DNA of 45,256 nt from an uncultured Lachnospiraceae bacterium (GCA_905235415.1 CAJOKX010000003.1:1-45256); one strand, 5' to 3'. Shown: positions 17,097 through 25,691, counted from the stretch's first letter. The notes: generated by a model from the sequence alone, not told the origin. Program-made: numbers and translations.

Positions 17097-18128
17097 ATGA
17101 AAACATCTGATTTTTACTATGATCTTCCCAAAGAACTGATCGCGCAGGATCCGCTGGAGGACAGATCCTCCTCGCGGCTGATGTGCCTGAACCGGGAAAC
17201 CGGTGAAGTTTACCATCATATCTTCAAAGAGATCCCGCAGTTTTTAAATCCGGGAGACACGCTGGTTGTCAACAATACCAAAGTCATCCCTGCCAGGCTG
17301 ATCGGGGAGAAGGAAGATACAGGCGGCGCGGTTGAAGTGCTGCTTCTCAGGCGTATTGAGGGAAGAGAATCCACCTGGGAGACGCTGGTGCGTCCGGGCA
17401 AACGCTGCCGCCCCGGGACGAGGCTCTCCTTCGGAGACGGCCTTCTGAAGGCGGACGTTGTGGAGGTTCTTGAAGACGGAAACAGGCTGGTGCATTTCAC
17501 CTATGACGGCGTGTTCGAGGAGATCCTGGACCGGCTCGGTCAGATGCCGCTTCCACCGTATATCACGCACAGGCTCGAGGATCCGACGCGGTACAATACC
17601 GTGTACGCGAAGCTGGACGGCTCCGCGGCGGCGCCGACGGCAGGGCTTCATTTTACAAATGAACTGCTGGATGAGATCAAAGGAAAGGGCGTCAACATCG
17701 CGCAGCTGACGCTTCATGTGGGACTTGGCACCTTCCGCCCGGTCAAGGCGGAGGATGTGGAAGAGCATCATATGCACACCGAGCACTGCATGATCTCAGA
17801 AGAGACGGCGAAGCTGATCAACGATACGCATGCTTCCGGGCACCGGGTCATCGCGGTCGGAACGACCAGCTGCCGCACGCTGGAATCGATGTCCGATGAA
17901 GACGGGACCGTTCGAAGCGGCGAGATGGATACGGGGATCTTTATTTATCCCGGGTACAGGTTCAAGGTCATCGACGGCCTGATCACAAACTTCCATCTGC
18001 CGGAATCCACGCTGGTCATGCTGGTGAGCGCATTTGCCGGAAGAGAGCATGTGCTGGCCGCCTATGAGGAGGCCGTCCGGGAGAGATACCGCTTCTTTTC
18101 GTTTGGCGATGCCATGCTGCTTATTTAA
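17097..18128 (+). CDS. queA: S-adenosylmethionine:tRNA ribosyltransferase-isomerase
   Basis: This 343-residue enzyme adds the epoxycyclopentane group to 7-aminomethyl-7-deazaguanine at tRNA position 34, making epoxyqueuosine. The N-terminal [40 protein letters not shown] and [10 protein letters not shown] are family hallmarks, as is the C-terminal [18 protein letters not shown]. The frame is open back to 17031, but the ATG at 17097 gives the usual N-terminus; the upstream ribosome site is weak (AAGAAAAGTG). queH, the next step of the same pathway, lies two genes downstream. Confidence 0.97.
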   Translation: MKTSDFYYDLPKELIAQDPLEDRSSSRLMCLNRETGEVYHHIFKEIPQFLNPGDTLVVNNTKVIPARLIGEKEDTGGAVEVLLLRRIEGRESTWETLVRPGKRCRPGTRLSFGDGLLKADVVEVLEDGNRLVHFTYDGVFEEILDRLGQMPLPPYITHRLEDPTRYNTVYAKLDGSAAAPTAGLHFTNELLDEIKGKGVNIAQLTLHVGLGTFRPVKAEDVEEHHMHTEHCMISEETAKLINDTHASGHRVIAVGTTSCRTLESMSDEDGTVRSGEMDTGIFIYPGYRFKVIDGLITNFHLPESTLVMLVSAFAGREHVLAAYEEAVRERYRFFSFGDAMLLI

Positions 18129-18152
18129 GGAATGCGGCAGGTGTGATACAAT
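18124..18152 (+). promoter_or_regulatory. Extended -10 promoter for the dut leader
   Basis: TGATACAAT (18144-18152) is an extended -10 element. A poor -35, TTTAAG at 18124-18129, lies 17 bp upstream inside the end of queA. The start would be near 18159. Confidence 0.5.
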
Positions 18153-18158
18153 ATTGCG

Positions 18159-18290
18159 CATCAATGTCCTGCCTGTCAGGATGCCGACGCGGATGCCACG
18201 ACCACGCAGTGGATGGCCGCTAAAGCGTCCGCGCGGTTGGGCGCAAGTACGCCGATGGCGTACTTGAACACAGAGACTGACGATCAATGG
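18159..18290 (+). other. Structured leader of dut, partly flanked by a 7-bp direct repeat
   Basis: CAAGTACGCC (18244-18253) pairs perfectly with GGCGTACTTG (18257-18266) over a GAT loop. A wider pairing, GACGC with GCGTC, encloses a CCAC/GTGG hairpin upstream. ATCAATG occurs at 18160-18166 and 18283-18289, bracketing the structured part. It may be an RNA leader, or a small inserted repeat. It matches no riboswitch known to me. Confidence 0.45.
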
Positions 18291-18303
18291 AGAGAGAATA
18301 AAC

Positions 18304-18750
18304 ATGGCAGTTGAGATTGCGATCAAAAAACTGAAGGATCAGGCACAGCTTCCGAAGGCGGGGTCTGCCTTTGCCGCGGGATATGATCTGTATGCCTGCA
18401 CCGGAAACGGGAAGACGGTGATTGCCCCGCATACGACGGCGATGATCGGGACGGGCCTTGCGGCGGCTATTCCGGAAGGATATTTCGGAGGGGTGTTCGC
18501 GCGCAGCGGCCTCGCGGCCAAACAGGGACTTCGCCCGGCCAACTGCGTGGGCGTGATCGATTCGGACTACAGAGGGGAGATTACGGTTGCCCTTCACAAC
18601 GACACGCCGGAAGAGAGAGTCGTGGAAGACGGAGAGCGGATCGCGCAGCTGGTGGTGATGCCGTATCTGGCATGCTCCTTTGTCCCAGCCGAAGAGCTGG
18701 ATGAAACCGACCGCGGAGAGGGCGGATTCGGCCATACCGGAAAGCGCTGA
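18304..18750 (+). CDS. dut: dUTP diphosphatase
   Basis: This 148-residue trimeric dUTPase hydrolyses dUTP to dUMP and pyrophosphate, keeping uracil out of DNA and supplying dUMP. All five family motifs are present: AGYDLYA (motif 1), ARSGLA (motif 2), GVIDSDYRGEI with the catalytic Asp (motif 3), GERIAQLVV (motif 4) and the flexible C-terminal RGEGGFGHTG (motif 5). GGAGAGAG precedes the ATG. It is probably co-transcribed with queH, which begins 7 bp after the stop. Confidence 0.97.
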   Translation: MAVEIAIKKLKDQAQLPKAGSAFAAGYDLYACTGNGKTVIAPHTTAMIGTGLAAAIPEGYFGGVFARSGLAAKQGLRPANCVGVIDSDYRGEITVALHNDTPEERVVEDGERIAQLVVMPYLACSFVPAEELDETDRGEGGFGHTGKR

Positions 18751-18757
18751 GAAGAGC

Positions 18758-19471
18758 ATGAACAAGATCAATTATCAGAAGGCGCTGGACGCCCTTCTGG
18801 AACAGGTCCGGGAGGTGGAAGAGAAGGGCACAGCGGCGCCGAGACTGTTTCTGCACAGCTGCTGCGCACCGTGTTCGAGCTATGTCCTGGAATATCTGTC
18901 GGAGTATTTTGAGATCACGGACTTCTTCTACAATCCGAACATTGAGCCTGCGGAAGAATACCGGCACAGGGAAGAGGAACTGCAGCGCCTGATCGCGCAG
19001 ATGAAGACCCGCTATCCGGTTCATTTTCTTCCGGGACGCTATGATCCGTCCGAATACTATGCGGCGGTCAGAGGCCTGGAGCAGATCCGGGAGGGCGGAG
19101 AGCGCTGTTTTGCCTGCTACCGCCTGCGGATGGAAGAGAGCGCCGCCCTTGCCGCTCAGGGCGGGTATGATTTTTTCACAACCACACTCTCCATCAGTCC
19201 TCTGAAGCGAGCGGACAAGATCAATGAGATCGGCGGGGAGCTGGAGGAGATCTATGGCGTAAGGCATCTTCCGTCCGACTTCAAGAAAAGGGGCGGCTAT
19301 CACAGGTCCGTGGAACTGTCGAAGAAGTACGGACTCTACCGGCAGGATTACTGCGGATGTGTGTTTTCAAAGAAAGAACGGGAATTGGCTAAAGGAGGAA
19401 ATGAAAATGGCACAGCTTTGGGGCGGCAGGTTTACGAAGCAGACGGATGCGCTTGTCAAGAAGTTCAATGA
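18758..19471 (+). CDS. queH: Epoxyqueuosine reductase QueH
   Basis: This 237-residue protein reduces epoxyqueuosine to queuosine in tRNA, the non-cobalamin alternative to QueG. The Cys motifs expected for its metal/Fe-S centre are visible: HSCCAPCSS (about 34-42), RCFACYRLRM (about 115-124) and YCGCVFS (about 204-210). The last 22 codons run past the argH start codon in a different frame, giving a tail (GRQVYEADGCACQEVQ) that looks non-conserved. The typical family end is close to the CVFSKKER segment, so the tail is probably an accident of the overlap. queA is two genes upstream. Confidence 0.93.
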   Translation: MNKINYQKALDALLEQVREVEEKGTAAPRLFLHSCCAPCSSYVLEYLSEYFEITDFFYNPNIEPAEEYRHREEELQRLIAQMKTRYPVHFLPGRYDPSEYYAAVRGLEQIREGGERCFACYRLRMEESAALAAQGGYDFFTTTLSISPLKRADKINEIGGELEEIYGVRHLPSDFKKRGGYHRSVELSKKYGLYRQDYCGCVFSKKERELAKGGNENGTALGRQVYEADGCACQEVQ

Positions 19472-20801
19472 TTCGCTTCCGTTTGATCAAAGACTGTACA
19501 GCCAGGATATCCACGGAAGCGTTGCGCATGCCGCGATGCTGGCCAAGCAGGGGATTCTGAGTGATGCGGAGGCGGAGCAGATCATCGAAGGCCTCGGCTC
19601 GATCCTCTCCGATATCGAGAGCGGTAAGCTGGAATTCACCTCCGAATACGAAGATATCCACAGCTTCGTGGAAGCGCACCTGATTGACAGGATCGGAGAT
19701 ACCGGGAAGAAGCTTCACACCGGCAGAAGCCGCAATGACCAGGTCGCGCTGGACATGAAGCTCTATATCCGCGATGAGATCCGGGAGACGGACCGGCTTC
19801 TGAAGCATCTGCTGGAGACGATCCTTCACGTGATGGAAGAGAATCCGGACACCTATATGCCGGGGTTCACCCATCTGCAGAAGGCGCAGCCGGTCACCCT
19901 TGCGCATCATTTCGGCGCTTATTTCGAGATGTTCCGAAGGGACAGGGAACACCTGAGCAGCCTGAAAGAGCGCATGAACACCTGCCCGCTCGGATCCGGC
20001 GCGCTCGCGGGAACGACCTATCCGCTGGATAGGTCCTTCACGGCCAGGGAGCTCGGGTTCGACCTTCCGACCCGCAATTCCATGGACGGTGTCTCCGACA
20101 GGGATTACCTGATTGAATATCTGAGCATCCTTGCGACGATCCAGATGCACCTGAGCCGTTTCAGTGAGGAAGTGATCCTGTGGAACAGCAATGAGTACAG
20201 GTTCGTAGAGATCGACGACGCCTATTCGACCGGCTCGAGCATCATGCCGCAGAAGAAGAATCCGGATATTGCAGAGCTGGTGCGCGGCAAGACCGGAAGA
20301 GTCTACGGATCGCTTCTCAGCCTGCTGACCACCATGAAGGGCATTCCGCTTGCGTACAATAAGGATATGCAGGAGGATAAGGAACAGACCTTTGACGCAA
20401 TCGATACCGTCAGGGACAATCTTGTGCTGTTCGACGGCATGCTTGCATCCATGAAGTTCAGGAAGGATGTGATGGCAGCCTCCGCCCGGAACGGATTCAC
20501 CAACGCAACGGACGCCGCGGACTACCTGGTCCTGAAGGGCGTTCCGTTCAGAGACGCGCATGGCATCATCGGCCGGCTTGTTCTTTTCTGCATTGAGAAG
20601 GACTGCGCGCTGGATGACCTGACGCTGGAGGAATACAGGCAGTTCTCGGAGAAATTTGACGAAGATATCTATGACGCCATCTCCCTGAAAACCTGTGTGG
20701 AGAAGCGTCTGACAGAAGGGGCGCCCGGAAGAGCGTCGATGGAGCAGATGATTGCCGCATCCAGACAATACCTGGAGGAGAAAACAGAGGCAGAGCGCTG
20801 A
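19407..20801 (+). CDS. argH: Argininosuccinate lyase
   Basis: This 464-residue enzyme of the fumarase/aspartase superfamily splits argininosuccinate to arginine and fumarate. The N-terminal MAQLWGGRFTK is typical, followed by HTGRSRNDQVALD, TPLQ-type region FTHLQKAQPV, and the signature GSSIMPQKKNPD with the catalytic Ser loop (about 274-285). Two ATGs are close together at 19401 and 19407. The second is chosen because GGAGG (19394-19398) is 8 nt from it and only 2 nt from the first. It overlaps the end of queH by 65 bp. argG is not in the window. A terminator follows. Confidence 0.96.
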   Translation: MAQLWGGRFTKQTDALVKKFNDSLPFDQRLYSQDIHGSVAHAAMLAKQGILSDAEAEQIIEGLGSILSDIESGKLEFTSEYEDIHSFVEAHLIDRIGDTGKKLHTGRSRNDQVALDMKLYIRDEIRETDRLLKHLLETILHVMEENPDTYMPGFTHLQKAQPVTLAHHFGAYFEMFRRDREHLSSLKERMNTCPLGSGALAGTTYPLDRSFTARELGFDLPTRNSMDGVSDRDYLIEYLSILATIQMHLSRFSEEVILWNSNEYRFVEIDDAYSTGSSIMPQKKNPDIAELVRGKTGRVYGSLLSLLTTMKGIPLAYNKDMQEDKEQTFDAIDTVRDNLVLFDGMLASMKFRKDVMAASARNGFTNATDAADYLVLKGVPFRDAHGIIGRLVLFCIEKDCALDDLTLEEYRQFSEKFDEDIYDAISLKTCVEKRLTEGAPGRASMEQMIAASRQYLEEKTEAER

Positions 20802-20820
20802 CGCGCCCTGCCCCTTTAGT

Positions 20821-20844
20821 GTGCGCCTTGCGGCGCACTTTTTT
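20821..20844 (+). terminator. Intrinsic terminator after argH
   Basis: GTGCGCC (20821-20827) and GGCGCAC (20832-20838) form a perfect stem over TTGC, followed by TTTTTT. The minus-strand side lacks a T run, so it does not serve the convergent metH gene. Confidence 0.92.
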
Positions 20845-20873
20845 ATTCTGCCTGCGCCTCACTGCGCGGGCGT

Positions 20874-23324
20874 TTATTCATCTGCAAACACCTTTTTCGC
20901 GATTTCAACGGAATCCCGCGCATCCCGTGCGTAATACTCAGCGCCGATCGAAGATGCGTATTCAGGCGTCACAACGGCTCCGCCGACCATGATGCTGCAC
21001 GGATGTCCTGCATCCTTGAGGGCGCGGACCGTATTTTCCATTGCGGGGAGGGTAGTGGTCATCAGGGCGGAGAGTCCGACCAGGCGGATGTCTTCCTGCA
21101 CGGCCGTCTCAACAATCTTTGAAGGCGGCACATCCCGGCCCAGGTCCAGCACGGTATATCCGTAGTTCTCCAGGACAACCTTTACAATATTCTTGCCGAT
21201 ATCATGGATATCGCCCTCTACGGTTGCAAGGATCAGTTTTCCTTTGGAGATGCTGCCCCCGTCCTTCTCCGAGATCCTCTCCTTGATCAGGTCGAATCCT
21301 GCAGAGGCCGCGTTCGCCGCATTGATCAGCTGCGGAAGAAAGAGCTCCTGTTTCTCATATCGCTCGCCCACCACATCCAGTGCGGGGATCAGGTCCTGTT
21401 CGATGATCTCCATCGCGTCCTTTTCCTCCAGAAGAGAGCGCGTCAGATCCCGTACCTCACCGCTCAGGCCGGCAATGACCGCACTACGCACAGCATTATC
21501 CTCCCCGGAAGCATCCGAAGATCCCGAAGCTGCGCCGGCGCCGGATGCGGCAGCCGCAGAGACGGTCAGGGGACTGTCAGTGCGGTCTTTGAACCGCTCG
21601 ATGTATGAAACGCAGGATGCATCCTGTCCGGAGAGCGCCCGGAAGGATGCGACGGCATCCATGATCTCCACCTGGTTCGGATTCACGATGGGAAGATCCA
21701 GGCCGCAGTACATCGCCTGCGTCAGGAAGCTGACGGTCGCCATCTTGCGCATCGGAAGGCCGAAGGAGATGTTGCTGACCCCCAGCGTGCAGTGCATTCC
21801 CAGGTCCCTGCTGACATATTCAACCGCACGGAGGGTCTCCATCGCCTGTTCCTGCTGCGCAGAGATCGTAAGCGCCAGGCAGTCAATAATCACGTCCTGC
21901 CTCGGGATTCCGTACGCATCCGTCATCTCAAGGATCTTCTGCACATTTTCAATGCGCTCCTTTGCCGTCTGGGGCATGCCGGATTTCTTCAGTGCGAGCC
22001 CGATGACACAGGCGCCGTATTTTTTGACGATCGGAAGGATCTGCTGACAGCGCTCTTCATCCGCATTGACGGAGTTTACGATCGCCCTGCCGCAGCATGC
22101 GCGAAGGCCTGCTTCGATTGCCTCAGGCGTGGCTGAGTCAATCTGCAGCGGAAGGTCGGTTACACTCTGGACCGCAAAGACGACTTCCTTCATCAGGGCC
22201 GCCTCATCGGCGCCCGGAAGGCCTACGTTGATATCCAGGATATCCGCCCCCGCCTGCGTCTGGTCGATTGCGCATTTCATAATATAATTCATGTCGTGTT
22301 CGGCGAGCGCCTGCTGGAAACGCTTTTTGCCGGTCGGATTGATACGCTCACCGATCACGCGCACGTCCCCGTCAAGATCCGCAACCCTGGCACAGGAGCA
22401 GACGCCGTTGACCGTTTCACGCATCCTTTCGCTGTCAGCGTGTTTCTCTGTCTTCAGGACGGCATCCGATTCAAATGTTTCGTGCAGGGCGCTGATAAAG
22501 GACGGCTGCGTTCCGCAGCACCCGCCGACGATTGAAACGCCCATCTCCGGATAAACCAGCATCTGGCGCGCAAAGGTCTGCGGCGTCATCGCGTACAGGC
22601 TGGTCCTCGGATCCGGAAGGCCGGCGTTTGGCTTGACGATCACGGGTTTGTCCGTGTACCGGAGAATCTCAGAGACGATGGGAATCAGTTCCTCCGGGCC
22701 GAGAGAACAGTTGACGCCGATGGCCTCAACACCGAGCTTATCCAGTGTCAGCGCCATGGCGGCGGCGTCTGTCCCTGCGAAGGTGCGCCCGTTCTCTTCA
22801 AACGTCATCGTGACCCAGACGGGCAGGGAAGTGCTCTCTTTTGCGGCCAGCACGCCGGCCCTCACTTCCTGCAGGTCCGTCATGGTCTCAAAGATCACCA
22901 GGTCCGCGCCCGCAGCCTCGCCGGCAGTCAGAATCTCCGCAAACACTGCATATGCTTCGTCGAAGGAGAGAGTGCCCAGCGGCTGCATCAGTTCCCCGAT
23001 GGGGCCGATATCCAGCGCGACACGAACCTTTCTTCCGTCCGGCGCAAGAGCGGCAGCGCTCTTTGCGATCGAGATATTGGCTTTGACGACCTCGGACACA
23101 TCATAGCCGGAGCCCTCATATTTATGGGCGTTGACTCCGAATGTGTTCGAATAGATCACATCGCTCCCGGCTTCGATATAACGAAGATGGATGTCCCGCA
23201 CGACATCCGGGTGCTGCATCCCGAACACCTCCGGCTTATCCCCGGGTCTGAGCCCCGCGCTCTGCAGCATGGTGCCCATGCCGCCGTCCAGATAGGTAAA
23301 TGACTGATTCATATTCTTCTCCAT
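20874..23324 (-). CDS. metH: Cobalamin-dependent methionine synthase, lacking the reactivation domain
   Basis: This 816-residue enzyme moves the methyl group of methyltetrahydrofolate to homocysteine through cobalamin. Residues 1-290 form the homocysteine domain, with zinc ligands C206 (GVNCSLG) and C269/C270 (VGGCCG). Residues about 325-580 are the pterin-binding barrel (GERINPTGKKRFQ, DINVGLPG). A Ser/Ala/Gly-rich linker (about 590-620) leads to the four-helix cap and the cobalamin Rossmann domain with D705-IHDIG, whose H707 coordinates cobalt. The full E. coli MetH is about 1227 residues; the missing C-terminal reactivation domain is supplied by the gene just upstream (23331-24092), 6 bp away in the same operon. 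Confidence 0.96.
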   Translation of the reverse strand: MEKNMNQSFTYLDGGMGTMLQSAGLRPGDKPEVFGMQHPDVVRDIHLRYIEAGSDVIYSNTFGVNAHKYEGSGYDVSEVVKANISIAKSAAALAPDGRKVRVALDIGPIGELMQPLGTLSFDEAYAVFAEILTAGEAAGADLVIFETMTDLQEVRAGVLAAKESTSLPVWVTMTFEENGRTFAGTDAAAMALTLDKLGVEAIGVNCSLGPEELIPIVSEILRYTDKPVIVKPNAGLPDPRTSLYAMTPQTFARQMLVYPEMGVSIVGGCCGTQPSFISALHETFESDAVLKTEKHADSERMRETVNGVCSCARVADLDGDVRVIGERINPTGKKRFQQALAEHDMNYIMKCAIDQTQAGADILDINVGLPGADEAALMKEVVFAVQSVTDLPLQIDSATPEAIEAGLRACCGRAIVNSVNADEERCQQILPIVKKYGACVIGLALKKSGMPQTAKERIENVQKILEMTDAYGIPRQDVIIDCLALTISAQQEQAMETLRAVEYVSRDLGMHCTLGVSNISFGLPMRKMATVSFLTQAMYCGLDLPIVNPNQVEIMDAVASFRALSGQDASCVSYIERFKDRTDSPLTVSAAAASGAGAASGSSDASGEDNAVRSAVIAGLSGEVRDLTRSLLEEKDAMEIIEQDLIPALDVVGERYEKQELFLPQLINAANAASAGFDLIKERISEKDGGSISKGKLILATVEGDIHDIGKNIVKVVLENYGYTVLDLGRDVPPSKIVETAVQEDIRLVGLSALMTTTLPAMENTVRALKDAGHPCSIMVGGAVVTPEYASSIGAEYYARDARDSVEIAKKVFADE

Positions 23325-23330
23325 TTTTCT

Positions 23331-24092
23331 TTATGACTGCTTCCTGCAGTCCTTCGCCTGCTCCATATCATAGCACCGCATATGGTGGGCGCGGTAGGTG
23401 CATTTCGTCTTCAGCGGGCAGCTGCCGCATCCGCCCAGCGTCTGCTCCTTGATGTGATCACAGATTCCCATGATGGCTGTGACCGACTTTCGCGGGACCA
23501 TCAGGTTCGTGGGCGTGAGCGTCACACCGATCGCGCGGGACGCATTCAGATGCGAAAGGAGCGGGCGCTGCGTATGGAGCGGAAGGTCCCCGTACCCGGG
23601 ACTGAACCGGTTGGTAAGATACTTTCCCTCCGCAAGCAGTTCCTGAGACAGCTTCGCCTCAAAGTCATCCGCTGCGCTTTCCACCGCGGCGGAGGCGCAA
23701 ACATCGAGCACCATGGCATCCGACATATCCGTCACTTCCTCGCGCATCAGGAGTCTCTCAAGATCCGCCCCGAGCGTAAGCGCCATCAGGACCACTTCAT
23801 CCGCGCCGTCCAGAAGGCGCCGGATGTCATTTCCTTCAAGGCGCAGCACCTTTGAAGGCGCGTCCGGATCTTCCTCCAAATCCCTGTCCAGAAGGATCGA
23901 GGAGACAGGGTGAATCCGGTAGACGCACCGCACGTCGCTGATGGAAAGAACCATCTCCCCGCAGCGTGTGATCTGTTCCTGAAGGCGGGACAGATGGTCC
24001 GCCCTTCCCATGTCAAACAGACCTCTGCTCTGGAAGCCCAGGTAGCGGAAGATGAGATCCCTGTTCAGCTGTGTAATCTTCGGTGTGATCAT
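23331..24092 (-). CDS. Stand-alone methionine synthase reactivation-domain protein
   Basis: This 253-residue protein resembles the C-terminal S-adenosylmethionine-binding activation domain of MetH. NRDLIFRYLGFQ at the N-terminus, LRLEGNDIRRLL, LMALTLGADLE, and the RFSPGYGDLPL block (about 161-171), which binds S-adenosylmethionine in MetH, are visible. It ends with a Cys-rich segment, CGSCPLKTKC followed by a further Cys (about 224-245), which classical MetH lacks and which may hold a metal or Fe-S centre used for electron delivery. It precedes metH by 6 bp, so the two are translated together. No ribosome site is seen before its ATG, which lies only about 9 nt from a perfect -10 box. Confidence 0.85.
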   Translation of the reverse strand: MITPKITQLNRDLIFRYLGFQSRGLFDMGRADHLSRLQEQITRCGEMVLSISDVRCVYRIHPVSSILLDRDLEEDPDAPSKVLRLEGNDIRRLLDGADEVVLMALTLGADLERLLMREEVTDMSDAMVLDVCASAAVESAADDFEAKLSQELLAEGKYLTNRFSPGYGDLPLHTQRPLLSHLNASRAIGVTLTPTNLMVPRKSVTAIMGICDHIKEQTLGGCGSCPLKTKCTYRAHHMRCYDMEQAKDCRKQS

Positions 24093-24100
24093 AATGCGGT

Positions 24101-24106
24101 ATTATA
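24101..24106 (-). promoter_or_regulatory. -10 element for the metH operon, possibly giving a leaderless mRNA
   Basis: On the minus strand TATAAT occupies 24106-24101, and the ATG is at 24092-24090. A start 6-8 nt beyond the -10 box would fall almost on the ATG. No convincing -35 was found. Confidence 0.45.
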
Positions 24107-24160
24107 CCATGGAGTTCCGGACAATTCTCTACATGATTCATTATTTTTTCTTATAGCAGC

Positions 24161-24442
24161 ATTACAGCTCACAGGCCAGCCTCCGACCTTCTGCATGGAG
24201 TTGTGTGGGCACAACTGAAAACCATAGGCAGCCGACTAAGCTTTGCGAGTTGCTGCAGCCATGGGTGCTGAACGTCCAGTGGACGTTCGTACAGCACCGA
24301 CCGAAACGGAGTGGAGAAGCGACCACGCTTTTATAGGAGCTGGGAATGGCTGCAATGCAACCGATGCAAAGCGCGGGTAGGCAACGTGTTTTCAGTGTGC
24401 CCACAAACTTTGAGCAGAGTTCACTGGTCTGTGAACTGTAAC
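24161..24442 (+). mobile_element. 282-bp MITE-like inverted-repeat element with 8-bp target duplication
   Basis: A perfect 8-bp direct repeat, ATAGCAGC, lies at 24153-24160 and 24443-24450, directly abutting the element. The ends are inverted: ATTACAGCTCACAGGCCAG on the left against the complement of the right end, GTTACAGTTCACAGACCAG. The two arms stay related inward, sharing GTGGGCACA, CTGAAAAC, GCTTTGC and TGCAGCCAT in order. The centre is a tight hairpin, ACGTCCA/TGGACGT, inside GTGCTG/CAGCAC (24265-24297). No credible coding sequence is present. It lies between the divergent metH operon and asd. The right arm is about 90% identical by eye to the copy at 45140. Confidence 0.8.
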
Positions 24443-24474
24443 ATAGCAGCGATTCCTCTCATCCATGCCGGAAT

Positions 24475-24517
24475 GCGTGCAAATCCCTGCATCCGGAATA
24501 TCTCTGCACGCCTTTTT
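24475..24517 (+). terminator. Candidate terminator between the element and asd
   Basis: GCGTGCA (24475-24481) pairs with TGCACGC (24505-24511) and is followed by CTTTTTC. The loop is long (23 nt). It would stop transcription coming out of the element before the asd promoter, whose TTGACA begins right after the T run. Confidence 0.4.
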
Positions 24518-24518
24518 C

Positions 24519-24547
24519 TTGACAGATTGCGCGTTTCGTTTTAATCT
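24519..24547 (+). promoter_or_regulatory. Promoter of asd
   Basis: A perfect TTGACA at 24519-24524 is followed by TTTAAT at 24540-24545 (15-bp spacer) or TAATCT at 24542-24547 (17-bp spacer). AAAGGAG at 24575-24581 and the ATG at 24590 follow. Confidence 0.6.
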
Positions 24548-24589
24548 TTTCAAGATATTGTATTCGTTCTATATAAAGGAGTGCTATTT

Positions 24590-25672
24590 ATGGGAAAGTT
24601 AAAAGTCGGAATCCTGGGTGCAACCGGAATGGTCGGACAGAGATTCGTCACTCTGCTTTCAGATCATCCTTATTTTCAGATAGAGGTGCTTGCCGCAAGT
24701 GAGCGATCCAAGGGCAAGACATACGAGGAAGCCGTCGGCGGACGGTGGAAGATGGACACAGATATGCCGGCCCTTGTGAAGGATATGGTCCTTTACAATG
24801 TCAATGAAGTCAGTGAGATCGCGTCCAGGGTGGACATGGTCTTCTCTGCGGTTGACATGTCCAAGGATGAGATCCGCAGGATTGAGGAGGAGTACGCGAA
24901 GGCGGAGACGCCCGTGGTCTCCAACAACAGCGCGCACCGCTGGACGCCGGACGTTCCCATGGTGATCCCGGAGATCAACCTGTCTCATTTTGATGTGATC
25001 GAAGCGCAGAAGAAGAGACTGGGGACGAAGAGAGGCTTCATCGCGGTCAAGCCGAACTGCTCGATCCAGTCCTACACGCCGGTGCTCGCCGCGTGGAAAG
25101 AATATGAGCCCTATGAAGTGGTTGCAACCACCTACCAGGCAATCTCCGGCGCCGGCAAGACGTTTAAAGACTGGCCGGAGATCGTCGGGAGCATTGTGCC
25201 GTATATCGGCGGTGAGGAAGAGAAGAGTGAGAAGGAACCGCTGCGCGTATTCGGCCATGTCGAGAACGGACAGATCGTATCGGCCGCGGAGCCTGTCATC
25301 ACCACGCAGTGTGTGCGCGTGCCGGTTCTGAACGGCCATACCGCAGCCGTATTTGTCAAGCTGCGCAAGAAGGCGACAAAGGAAGAACTGATCGAGAAGA
25401 TGGTCAGCTTTAAGGGATACCCGCAGGAGCACAACCTGCCGAGCGCGCCGAAGCAGTTTATCCAGTATCTGGAAGAGGACAACCGTCCGCAGGTGCTGCT
25501 GGATGTGAATTACGAAAACGGCATGGGTGTCTCGGTCGGCCGTCTGCGTGAAGATTCCGTCTATGACTGGAAATTTATAGGACTGTCCCACAACACGCTC
25601 AGGGGAGCGGCAGGCGGAGCGGTTCTGTGCGCAGAGACCCTGGTATCGCTGGGGTATATCACAGCACGCTGA
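24590..25672 (+). CDS. asd: Aspartate-semialdehyde dehydrogenase (archaeal/fungal-type)
   Basis: This 360-residue enzyme reduces aspartyl phosphate to aspartate semialdehyde, the branch-point for lysine, threonine, methionine and diaminopimelate. LKVGILGATGMVGQRF is the NADP loop. KPNCSIQS holds the catalytic Cys, in the form seen in the archaeal/fungal branch and not the classical bacterial one. SGAGKTFKDWPE and SVGRLREDSVYDWKF follow. A GTG at 24581 is in frame but lies in the ribosome site, so the ATG at 24590 is preferred. topB follows after 19 bp. Confidence 0.95.
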   Translation: MGKLKVGILGATGMVGQRFVTLLSDHPYFQIEVLAASERSKGKTYEEAVGGRWKMDTDMPALVKDMVLYNVNEVSEIASRVDMVFSAVDMSKDEIRRIEEEYAKAETPVVSNNSAHRWTPDVPMVIPEINLSHFDVIEAQKKRLGTKRGFIAVKPNCSIQSYTPVLAAWKEYEPYEVVATTYQAISGAGKTFKDWPEIVGSIVPYIGGEEEKSEKEPLRVFGHVENGQIVSAAEPVITTQCVRVPVLNGHTAAVFVKLRKKATKEELIEKMVSFKGYPQEHNLPSAPKQFIQYLEEDNRPQVLLDVNYENGMGVSVGRLREDSVYDWKFIGLSHNTLRGAAGGAVLCAETLVSLGYITAR

Positions 25673-25691
25673 GAGTACGCAAGGAATTCAG

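Noticed and set aside
24162..24404. An 80-codon minus-strand frame sharing a peptide (CLWFSVVPT..LHAEGRR) with a plus-strand frame at 16611-16793.
   Set aside because: Both frames lie inside copies of the mobile element. The shared peptide follows from DNA similarity, the frames have no ribosome sites, and they run into unrelated sequence.
24093..24589. A lysine or SAM riboswitch controlling asd or metH.
   Set aside because: No lysine or SAM aptamer motifs were found. The gap is filled by the element and a simple promoter.
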